Origin: CAIVAT01 sp964455285
GTDB taxonomy: Bacteria > Bacteroidota > Bacteroidia > Bacteroidales > FEN-979
DNA: 64,000 bases
NCBI GenBank assembly: GCA_964455285.1
Contig: CAYVVG010000002.1
Location: forward strand, 1 to 64,000
Reading direction: 5' to 3'
The first letter of the stretch is position 1; the number at the start of each line of letters is the position of its first letter. The position numbers and the translations under genes were made by a program. Positions 40,852 through 50,480 of the stretch are shown here, piece by piece. The notes below the pieces were generated by a model. The model ran no database searches. It worked only from the letters and a program-made list of their open reading frames with translations, and was not told where the DNA came from.

Positions 40852-41900
40852 GACGTAAAGATAGTTAATTCAACCCGGTAGTCGGTCGCCGACTCCCTGA
40901 CCTCCAGGGCGTGGCGGCCGGGATAGAGCAGTTCGAGCTGCTTGCGCACATTCGAGAGCCCCACCCCGCCCTGGGATTGCGTATTGTGGTAAGGATCCTT
41001 GCGGTTGCGGATGGAAAAAAATACCCGGTCGTCCTTTTCGAGGTCAAATAGGATGCCGATATAGGGCCGGTCGGCCGGGTTCTTCGCTCCGTGCTTGAAG
41101 GCATTTTCCACGAAGGCGAGGTAAAGTAAGGGAGCGATGCGGATATCTGTCCGGTCGCCATTCACGTCGAAGGTGATCTCCAGTCCGTCGCCGCATCGGA
41201 TCCGCTCCAGGTGTACATAGTTCCGCAAAAATTCCAGCTGGCGCCCCATCGCGACCAGGTCGTCTTTCGAGTCATAGATCACGTACCGCATCAGATCGGA
41301 AAGCTTAAGGACCAGGTCGGGCGTCTTGCTGGAACCATCGAGACTCAGGGCATACAGGCTGTTGAGGGTGTTGAACAGGAAATGCGGGTTCACCTGTGCT
41401 TTCAGGGCCCGCAACTCCGCTTCGATCTTCTGTTTTTCCACGTCTTTCATCTTCAGCTCCACGTCGTGCAAGGCAATGGAATCACGCATCATCACGAGCA
41501 GGGTTGAAACGAGCAGGAAGATCAGCACCAGGATGAATTCGGCGATCACCTCCGCTGTGAAGTTGGCCGGGTGACCGCCGACATAAAAATAGGTCACCAT
41601 ATAGTTCAGCAGGATGAAGAGGCAGATGTTGCCCAATTCCAGCACGCCGAACAGAAAAAACCTTCTCCGGTTGAAAAAGGCCGGGATGAGCCATAACAGG
41701 TTTATATACACCGACACAGCCAGAAATGCCATGGTGATCAGGATGTTCATGGCTATCTCCAGGCTCAGCGTCGAAAGGCTGAAATCGCTGACCAGGTAAA
41801 CCAGGACGACGGTAAAAAGCACGATGCTGATCAGCCAAAACATGATTTGCTGAAGGACGGCATGTTTTTTGAATGCGCGCAAGATCTGCCGGATATTCAT
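40848..41900 (-). CDS. LytS-type sensor histidine kinase
   Basis: A 350-residue membrane kinase with about four N-terminal helices (residues about 15-150) and a His_kinase domain: LKAQVNPHFLFNTLNSLYAL contains the phospho-accepting His in NPHF, and IRIAPLLYLAFVENAFKHGAK and GGVGLSNVRKQLELLY are the ATP-binding N and G boxes. The ATG at 41900 gives a compact protein; upstream in-frame sequence has no family similarity. It overlaps its response regulator by four bases (ATGA). Confidence 0.9.
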   Translation of the reverse strand: MNIRQILRAFKKHAVLQQIMFWLISIVLFTVVLVYLVSDFSLSTLSLEIAMNILITMAFLAVSVYINLLWLIPAFFNRRRFFLFGVLELGNICLFILLNYMVTYFYVGGHPANFTAEVIAEFILVLIFLLVSTLLVMMRDSIALHDVELKMKDVEKQKIEAELRALKAQVNPHFLFNTLNSLYALSLDGSSKTPDLVLKLSDLMRYVIYDSKDDLVAMGRQLEFLRNYVHLERIRCGDGLEITFDVNGDRTDIRIAPLLYLAFVENAFKHGAKNPADRPYIGILFDLEKDDRVFFSIRNRKDPYHNTQSQGGVGLSNVRKQLELLYPGRHALEVRESATDYRVELTIFTS

Positions 41901-42131
41901 GGATCCCTGTTTTCTGCAAAAATGAACAATCGGGGGCAACCACACAATTTTTTTTGATGTGCCGGATAAAATGTGGGGTGAAACGGGCAATTTGGGCGAG
42001 GTTTTATTCCGTTTCATTCCCGGAATGGCTCCATTTGTCAAAAAATGGACACCCGCTCCGAAAATGTCAGTAATATTGCATTCCTGAAAAAGCCACAATC
42101 AATCATTCTATTCATTAATACTGATTCACGT

Positions 42132-44327
<2,196 letters not shown>

Positions 44328-44331
44328 TGGT

Positions 44332-44396
44332 GCAGATTGCAATCTCTCAATCTGCAATCGTCAATCACTCAATCTCTCAATCTGCAATCGTCAATT
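44332..44396. repeat. Short tandem repeats AATCTCTCAATCTGCAATCG
   Basis: Two and a half copies of the word CAATCTCTCAATCTGCAATC, followed by GTCAAT, between the S46 gene and the next minus-strand gene. The same word recurs at 45595-45628. The array overlaps the 3' end of the gene at 44369-44986 and encodes its last residues. Confidence 0.85.
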
Positions 44397-44986
44397 AAAA
44401 ACTCCTCCCTGAGCGCCCGTATCTTTTCGAAGAGCGGGCGCTTGTTTTTATTCCAGATCTTCTTACCGGAAAAATGGCCGATCGCTGTGGCGGCAAGAAA
44501 CACAGCGACATAGACAGCCAGCGGGATCCAGGAACCGGGGAAATATTTTTCGAAGGAAACGAACACGATCATGCCTCCGCCGGCACCCATGACCAGGATC
44601 AGCCCTGTCGATATGAGCAGTTCGGGCCAGGGCAAATATGTGTGCCGTTGCTGGGCCTTCCGGAGAAAAACTGCGGTTGACTCTGAATAGTCGATCTTTC
44701 TCCGCATCCACAGTTTCACCCCGAAATAGATCAACGTGAGCAGAAATCCGCCGGCAAGGAATGCGTAGCCTGCCTGCATCAGCCCCTGGTAACGGCCCAA
44801 CCCCCCTGCATAGATCGCAAGGAACACGGAAAACATCATTACAAGGTAGCGGATCGCTTTCCGGTCCTGCGCATCCTTCTCCTTCAACTCTTCGATCAGC
44901 GGCTGCAAAGAAACCTGATCACGGGGGTTTTCGCCCGCCATCATTCCCGGTTCCCAGTTCCTGTTCTTATAATCATCAAGTTCCAT
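44369..44986 (-). CDS. Four-helix membrane protein encoded with an ECF sigma factor
   Basis: A 205-residue protein: a polar N-terminus (MELDDYKNRNWEPGMMAGEN), two helices at about 45-90, two more at about 120-165 and a basic tail. Its start overlaps the sigma-factor gene by 11 bases, which suggests translational coupling and a role as an anti-sigma-like or signalling partner, although no known anti-sigma domain is recognisable. The last residues (LIDDCRLRD) and the stop come from the intergenic repeat at 44332-44396. Confidence 0.7.
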   Translation of the reverse strand: MELDDYKNRNWEPGMMAGENPRDQVSLQPLIEELKEKDAQDRKAIRYLVMMFSVFLAIYAGGLGRYQGLMQAGYAFLAGGFLLTLIYFGVKLWMRRKIDYSESTAVFLRKAQQRHTYLPWPELLISTGLILVMGAGGGMIVFVSFEKYFPGSWIPLAVYVAVFLAATAIGHFSGKKIWNKNKRPLFEKIRALREEFLIDDCRLRD

Positions 44987-45494
44987 GGTTCGTTGCCTCC
45001 CATTCCTGTTTGATTCTTTCCTTGATCCTGTGGATCCTCACACGGACATTGGCTTCGGATATCCCGGTGACATCTGCCATCTCCCGGGTCGACAGTTCCT
45101 CGAGGTAAAGTGTGACCAGCATGCGGTCGGCAGCGCCGAGTCGCCCGAGAAACCGGTAAAAGAATTCAGGACGGCCATCGGCCGTATCGGATTCGGCCCC
45201 GGTATCAGGAAGTTTCCCGCCAGTCTCGACGGGATCCGGACAGTACCGGGCCGCATCAGGCCGGCGTCGATCGCTCCGGATATGCCCCAGGCACGTGTTC
45301 ACCGTCACCCGGTATATCCAGGTACCCAGCTGCGAGCGTCCATTAAAATGGGACAAGTTATTCCATATGCGGATCAGCGTTTCCTGGAAGGCATCGCTGC
45401 GATCGTCAGGATCCTGGAAATAATAGCGGCAGATCCCTGCAATCTTCTCCCGATGTTCACTTACCGCCCTCCTGAATAGCTCCTCCCGGTCCAT
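44976..45494 (-). CDS. ECF-type RNA polymerase sigma factor
   Basis: A 172-residue sigma-70 family factor. Region 2 covers about residues 10-75 (YYFQDPDDRSDAFQETLIRIWNNLSHF, TWIYRVTVNTC) and region 4 about 110-165 (RLGAADRMLVTLYLEELSTREMADVTGISEANVRVRIHRIKERI). It directs RNA polymerase to a dedicated set of promoters. It is coupled with the membrane protein downstream. Target genes are not evident here. Confidence 0.92.
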   Translation of the reverse strand: MDREELFRRAVSEHREKIAGICRYYFQDPDDRSDAFQETLIRIWNNLSHFNGRSQLGTWIYRVTVNTCLGHIRSDRRRPDAARYCPDPVETGGKLPDTGAESDTADGRPEFFYRFLGRLGAADRMLVTLYLEELSTREMADVTGISEANVRVRIHRIKERIKQEWEATNHGT

Positions 45495-45594
45495 GATTAT
45501 TCTTTTTCCTGCACTTGGATACCGGTTGCCCTGTTTTGTTACACTCCCTCCGCCCCCATCCTGTCCCTACCCATGCAAAGATGATGAACCCGGT

Positions 45595-45628
45595 CAATCT
45601 GCAATCTCTCAATCTGCAATCGTCAATC
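45595..45628. repeat. Second copy of the CAATCTGCAATCTCTC repeat
   Basis: TCAATCTGCAATCTCTCAAT and the following CTGCAATCGTCAATC match the array at 44332-44396. It lies directly after the stop of the next minus-strand gene at 45630. Confidence 0.8.
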
Positions 45629-45629
45629 T

Positions 45630-46931
45630 TTAAAACCTCTCCCGGTAAAGCATCTTGTTATCTGCATTCCCTGCCACATCGTACAGATAATAGACCCATC
45701 CGTCGTACACTTTCATCCGGGCAGGATAGACATGGAACAGCGACGCCCGCTTCTTCAGCTCGCCGGTGTGGATATTCACCTCGCAAAGATGACAGGTGCC
45801 GTTCTGTAAAAAAGTGGTATAGATCTTCCCGGTAACCTCGTCGGGATAAATATCGGCAGTCCAGCGCCCCGGAGCGACCCCTTCGGTTTGCAGCGCCAGT
45901 TTGCAGGAATATTGCCCCTGGCTGTCGTAAAATTCGATTTGACGGTCGGGGATATTGATCAGGCAGACAAAGCCGCCGGTGGTGAAAAGAGCCGACTTCA
46001 CCGGGCGGTAAAGGACCTTGTGAACGAAGTTCCATGTTACGAAATCCTCTCTTGAATCGGGTTGAACCCGGCTCGAAAGCAGATAGGACTCGCGGGCATC
46101 GCGCCGCAGCATCCTGAGCTTTTTTTCGTCTTTCACACGGGCCAGGCTGCTGCGCTGCATGGTATTCCGGTTCACCCCGAAATACTCAACCCCCAGTCCC
46201 CGGTCGGTGACCCGCTGAAAATAGAGGACCTCCGGAGTTGCCGCCACACAATCCTTTAGTACATGATCAAACTTGCGCAGATGGAAGGGGTGGATCAACT
46301 CCAACTGACGGTCGTGACGAAATACCTGGTAATCAGAATCGTGACTGTGCACATGCAGCATCCCAAGGCAGTCTCGGATCAAACGGTCGGGCCGGAAAGG
46401 AAGCGGTTCCGAAACGGCGAGCGTATCGCCGTTCAACCCCAGGCATATCAGTTCCGAACGGGTCAGGTAATTCCGGTAGACCAGCAGAAAGACACGGCCG
46501 CTGTCGATGGCATAATCGAGCACCGCGTAACGCTCATCCTTGAAAAATGGCTGTTCCATCCGGGCCTTTACCTCCACCTCCTGCAGCACAACCGCTTTTT
46601 TCATCAGGTAAAGAGTAAGGGAATAGGAGGTGGTGTCGAGCAGTATCCTCTTCGTTTCATAGCCGACATGGCTGACGATCAGCATCGCCGGGATGGAATC
46701 TGTGTAAAAGGAGAACTCCCCTTTCCGGTCGGTGACCGTCCCGGTGCGCGATCCTTCCACGTTGAGGTTCACTTCGCGGAGGCCCGTCCGGGTCGCCGCA
46801 TCCATCACCCTGCCGTAAAAAAAGTTCACTCTCTTCTGCGGAAAGCAGCAAAGTACGAACAGGCAGCAACCGATCAACAGCGCCAACCTGCGCGGGCACA
46901 TGATCCATTTCGGAAAACTGCATTTCCCCAT
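45630..46931 (-). CDS. Exported carboxypeptidase-regulatory-like protein with propeller-like region
   Basis: A 433-residue protein. A hydrophobic N-terminus (RRLALLIGCCLFVLCCFPQ) acts as a signal peptide. Residues about 35-120 form a carboxypeptidase D regulatory-like Ig domain (FYGRVMDAATRTGLREVNLNVEGSRTGTVTD, GEFSFYTDSIPAMLIVSHVGYE) as found in the N-terminal part of SusC-like transporters. The remainder (RVFLLVYRNYLTRSELICLGLNGD and similar strands) looks like a six-bladed propeller. No function is assigned. The start is uncertain; ATGs at 46931 and 46901 are both possible. Confidence 0.72.
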   Translation of the reverse strand: MGKCSFPKWIMCPRRLALLIGCCLFVLCCFPQKRVNFFYGRVMDAATRTGLREVNLNVEGSRTGTVTDRKGEFSFYTDSIPAMLIVSHVGYETKRILLDTTSYSLTLYLMKKAVVLQEVEVKARMEQPFFKDERYAVLDYAIDSGRVFLLVYRNYLTRSELICLGLNGDTLAVSEPLPFRPDRLIRDCLGMLHVHSHDSDYQVFRHDRQLELIHPFHLRKFDHVLKDCVAATPEVLYFQRVTDRGLGVEYFGVNRNTMQRSSLARVKDEKKLRMLRRDARESYLLSSRVQPDSREDFVTWNFVHKVLYRPVKSALFTTGGFVCLINIPDRQIEFYDSQGQYSCKLALQTEGVAPGRWTADIYPDEVTGKIYTTFLQNGTCHLCEVNIHTGELKKRASLFHVYPARMKVYDGWVYYLYDVAGNADNKMLYRERF

Positions 46932-47111
46932 CGGTCGGTCCCGGATTTTTTCTATCCTCAAACATACGAAAAAAAAGGAATTTCCGGCTATTGCGTCATC
47001 GACCGAAAGGCGCCGGTGACCGGAAAAAGCACCCCCATGACCGATTTGTCACCCGAATATTTGCTTTTCCCTTGCGGCTGTTGTTAATTTGTAGCTGAAT
47101 TCCAACAGAAT

Positions 47112-48140
47112 ATGATGAAACTGAAGTACAAGATTCTGATCCATTTTGCCTTCTGGGTCTACATGTACAACCAGATCCTGCTGTCGGTGGCCATGTGGCC
47201 GGGAAAGGAGATCGATCTGTTTGAACAGGTTACGATTTATCCACTGACCAGTTTTCTTACTTTTTACTCCTTTTACCTGACTTACGGGCTCTTTTTCTCC
47301 AGGAAGAAGAAGTTGGTCCCGGTCATCACGCTGATCCTGGTCTTTGCTGCCCTGGTTCCCCTCCGTGTTGGAATGGAATATGTTTTCTGGAAAAACATCG
47401 GGTACAGCCACCTGAAATCACCGGATATGCTGGTGGTCGACCGGAGCTGGTGGTTCAACTCGCTGCGACTGACGATCATATACGGAATTTACTCCCTGCT
47501 GATCAAACTGGCTATCGGATGGTATGAAGCACAAAAACTGAAGACCGGCCTGATGCTCGAAAAGCAGGCCGGCGAACTGGCCTTGCTGCGGTCGCAGATC
47601 AACCCCCACTTCCTCTTCAACACCCTCAACAACATCTATTCGCTGGTTTACAAGAAATCGGAAGATGCCCCGGAAGCGGTGATGCGGATGTCGGCCATCA
47701 TGCGGTACATGCTCTACGACGCCACCACCGACCAGGTGCTGCTCGAAAAGGAGGTGGAATACCTGAAAAGCTTCATCGAGCTCGAGAAACTCCGCATCCG
47801 GCATGCCGATTTCGTGGAGCTGACCGTTTCGGGCAATATGGAGGGCCGAACCATTGCCCCTATGCTGCTCATTCCCTTTGTTGAGAATGCCTTTAAACAC
47901 AGCAGCCGGAGTGTCGCCACTCCGGGGATCCGGATCAACCTGGAGGTAAGCTCCGTAAAGATCCGTTTCGAAGTGACCAATTATATCAGAAAAAATACGC
48001 TGGCTTCCCGCGACCAGGCCGGCGGCATCGGGCTGGCCAATATCCGCCGCAGGCTGAACCTGCTATACCCGGGACAACACGAGCTGGTGACGACGGCCGA
48101 CGAAGAGACTTTTCATGCACTGCTAACCCTCGATATATGA
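47112..48140 (+). CDS. LytS-type sensor histidine kinase, second copy
   Basis: A 342-residue membrane kinase. About four helices in the first 140 residues (FWVYMYNQILLSVAMW, FLTFYSFYLTYGLFF, VPVITLILVFAALVPL) precede the His_kinase domain with LRSQINPHFLFNTLNNIYSLVY, APMLLIPFVENAFKHSSR and GGIGLANIRRRLNLLYPG. It is similar in plan to the kinase at 40848. It overlaps the next gene by four bases (ATGA). Confidence 0.9.
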   Translation: MMKLKYKILIHFAFWVYMYNQILLSVAMWPGKEIDLFEQVTIYPLTSFLTFYSFYLTYGLFFSRKKKLVPVITLILVFAALVPLRVGMEYVFWKNIGYSHLKSPDMLVVDRSWWFNSLRLTIIYGIYSLLIKLAIGWYEAQKLKTGLMLEKQAGELALLRSQINPHFLFNTLNNIYSLVYKKSEDAPEAVMRMSAIMRYMLYDATTDQVLLEKEVEYLKSFIELEKLRIRHADFVELTVSGNMEGRTIAPMLLIPFVENAFKHSSRSVATPGIRINLEVSSVKIRFEVTNYIRKNTLASRDQAGGIGLANIRRRLNLLYPGQHELVTTADEETFHALLTLDI

Positions 48141-48868
48141 TGATCAACTGCATTGCCATCGACGATGAGCCCCTGGCGCTCGACATTATGAAAGACTACT
48201 GCTCGAAAGTGTCGTTCCTGAACCTGCTGCGGACCTTCGACAACGCCATCGAATCGATCGAGTACATCCGTTCCAACCCGGTCGACCTGATCTTCCTCGA
48301 TATCCAGATGGAAGAACTCACGGGCATCCAGCTCCTGAATGCCCTGAAGACCCGTCCTTACGTGATCTTCACCACTGCCTACGAACGGTATGCCATCCAG
48401 GGTTTCGAACTCGACGTGATCGATTACATGCTCAAACCCATTTCGTTCGAACGCTTCATCAAGGGGGTCAACAAGGTATGCGAGCGGATGCAACTCGATG
48501 CCGGGACCCCGAAGTCAGAGAACAGCGGAAAGGCCAAAGCGCCCGAACCCACCTTTTTCTTTGTGAAGACCGAAACGCGCATGGAGCGCATCGAGCACGG
48601 CGATGTGCTCTATGTGGAAGGAATGGGCGACTACTGGCGGATCGTCACGAAAACCCGCCGGATCATGACGCTGATGAATGCCCGGAAACTGGAGGAAGTG
48701 CTGAAGGAACCTCAGTTCTGCCGGGTTCACAAATCCTATTTCATCGCCCTCGACAAGATCGAGTCGATCGAACGCAACCGCATCAAGATCGGCGACCAGT
48801 ACATCCCCGTGAGCGAAACTTACCACAAGACCTTTTTCGACCTCGTTGAGAGGAAGAAGCTGGCTTGA
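48137..48868 (+). CDS. LytTR-type response regulator, second copy
   Basis: A 243-residue regulator. Receiver domain with IDDEPLALDIM, phospho-acceptor D in LIFLDIQMEELTGIQLL and lysine in MLKPISFERFIK; LytTR domain at about 140-243 (FFVKTETRMERIEHGDVLYVEGMGDYWRIVT). It is encoded with the kinase ahead of it. The pair resembles the pair at 40135-41900 and probably arose from an old duplication. Confidence 0.92.
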   Translation: MMINCIAIDDEPLALDIMKDYCSKVSFLNLLRTFDNAIESIEYIRSNPVDLIFLDIQMEELTGIQLLNALKTRPYVIFTTAYERYAIQGFELDVIDYMLKPISFERFIKGVNKVCERMQLDAGTPKSENSGKAKAPEPTFFFVKTETRMERIEHGDVLYVEGMGDYWRIVTKTRRIMTLMNARKLEEVLKEPQFCRVHKSYFIALDKIESIERNRIKIGDQYIPVSETYHKTFFDLVERKKLA

Positions 48869-48870
48869 AA

Positions 48871-50328
48871 TTATTGAACGGATTTGATCAATTCCGGCAA
48901 CGCATTGGGCAACGCCACTACCTTCCGGGTTTTGGCATCGATCAGCACCATCACGGGCGTGGCCAGGATGTAATAATCGGCCGCCACCTGGCTGCGCACC
49001 CCCTCGGCCGCCCGCAGGTGCTTCCAGCCGGGCAGAGTGGGCCTTTTTTCCTGCCATTTATTGATCTCTGTCTCGGTCTCGTCGAGGCTGACGGCCACCA
49101 CATCAACCTTTTTTTTCTGTGCCGGCTCCTCCAGCCACGGGTAGATCTGTCCCGCCATCTCGGCACAGTGGCTGCAGTCGGCCGACCAGAAAAACAACAA
49201 AATGTACCTGGTCTTTGTTTTGAAAGATGAAAAATCGAAGGTGCCGCCGTCGGGATCGGGGAGCGAGAAGCCGGGTGCATCGGCACCGGGGGTCAGGGTC
49301 TCCATTCCTTTCAGCCGCCGCTCAATTTCCATGCGTTTGGAGGTGAGGCAGTTGGGATCGTCGAGATAGGGTTGCAGCATCCTGGTGCCCGCGTCGATGC
49401 CGTTCTGCTCGTAGCCCCTGAAAAAATAATCGACCATCCAGCCGTACACCTTGGGATGACCGTTCTTCGCTTTTTCGATGGCGTTGCGGCCGGCCGCAGG
49501 GAAAAGCGAATCGCGCAGCTCAACGGTGGTGGCGAGCTGCCCGTGAAGGTTCACGTAGCTGTCCATCCACTTGAAGATGGAGGCGGTCCTTAACAGCATG
49601 GGGTTGCCGAAGTCGATGCCGTCGAAATAGCTCCGGATCAGGCTTCTTACGCGGTCTTTCTCCGTGCCGGTCCAGGGGATCTGCGGCACCCACTGGAAAC
49701 CGTACAGGTTGCTGATGAACAGGGCGCTGTCGCGGGTGCGCTGCTCCTGCAGCCATGCGTTGTACTGTCCACGGCGCTGCTCATATTCGGTGATCGCCTG
49801 TTTGAACAGGGCAGAGCTGGTGTCGTCGTAATTCATGAGGAATTGCTGCAGGACCCCCAGTTTTTCCTTGCGCGCTCCGTTTTCGCCGGAGAATTTGAAA
49901 AAGGTGGCATTCTCCGTCTCTCCCTTCTGGAACCAGGTGCTGTCGGGGTTGTTGCTGTACTTGGGACTGATCCAAAGCTCCAGGTCCTGGTTGTTCATGA
50001 AGATCGTCTTCTCCGAAGGATACGGTGTGTCGGTCTCTTTTTCGCGGTAGTCGCACCGCAGCACGAATTCCGAGGGGATCTCGCCGGCCGGCACCTGCAG
50101 GCGTGCGGTCTCTCCGTTCTTTGTTCCGGAAACCTCCACCACCGGCTTGAAAAGCCGCGAGCCTGACAGTCCGAGGAGGCTGAACCTGCTGTCGTATACC
50201 CCGCGCAGGTGGATGACGATCTCGCGCCCTGCGGGACGGGATTGGCTGAATGAGGCAATCGGGGAGTGAAGGATCACGAGGAAGGAAGTGACCGAAAAAA
50301 CGCATACTTTGAAAAAAGTCCGGTTCAT
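48871..50328 (-). CDS. Exported thioredoxin-like protein with DUF5106-type N-terminal region
   Basis: A 485-residue protein with a hydrophobic leader (FKVCVFSVTSFLVILHSPIA). The C-terminal 140 residues form a TlpA/AhpC-type thioredoxin fold: PGFSLPDPDGGTFDFSSF, then LLFFWSADCSHCAEM with the redox pair C385-x-x-C388. The N-terminal 340 residues include a transport-like beta domain and a helical region of the DUF5106/DUF4369 type seen in Bacteroidota thiol-disulfide proteins. It probably reduces or isomerises disulfides in the periplasm. It converges with the LytTR gene. Confidence 0.85.
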   Translation of the reverse strand: MNRTFFKVCVFSVTSFLVILHSPIASFSQSRPAGREIVIHLRGVYDSRFSLLGLSGSRLFKPVVEVSGTKNGETARLQVPAGEIPSEFVLRCDYREKETDTPYPSEKTIFMNNQDLELWISPKYSNNPDSTWFQKGETENATFFKFSGENGARKEKLGVLQQFLMNYDDTSSALFKQAITEYEQRRGQYNAWLQEQRTRDSALFISNLYGFQWVPQIPWTGTEKDRVRSLIRSYFDGIDFGNPMLLRTASIFKWMDSYVNLHGQLATTVELRDSLFPAAGRNAIEKAKNGHPKVYGWMVDYFFRGYEQNGIDAGTRMLQPYLDDPNCLTSKRMEIERRLKGMETLTPGADAPGFSLPDPDGGTFDFSSFKTKTRYILLFFWSADCSHCAEMAGQIYPWLEEPAQKKKVDVVAVSLDETETEINKWQEKRPTLPGWKHLRAAEGVRSQVAADYYILATPVMVLIDAKTRKVVALPNALPELIKSVQ

Positions 50329-50353
50329 TGGTGTCAGGATGGAGTTGGAAAGG

Positions 50354-50361
50354 CAAAGATA
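50354..50361 (-). promoter_or_regulatory. -7 promoter element of the thioredoxin-like gene
   Basis: TATCTTTG on the minus strand, 25 bases ahead of the ATG at 50328. It fits TAnnTTTG; a clear -33 element is not seen. Confidence 0.55.
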
Positions 50362-50405
50362 AGCGATGATCGGGGAAAAGAAAATTCAACCTGTTCCTTT
50401 CTCCC

Positions 50406-50480
50406 CATCCTAACCTTCACTCTCTCGATGGTTTTCCGGTTGAACACCTGTCTGAAACAGGAAAACCCGGGCGGCCGGCT
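50406..50480 (-). pseudogene. Relic of a T9SS sorting-domain tail after rnr
   Basis: Read on the minus strand these bases give RPPGFSCFRQVFNRKTIERV followed by KVRM. They resemble the tail of the broken T9SS gene, WPSGLYWFRLVFNRNTVAGV followed by KVRVE. DNA similarity is visible too, for example CGGTTGAACACC in both. There is no open frame before it. It directly follows the rnr stop codon. Confidence 0.55.
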
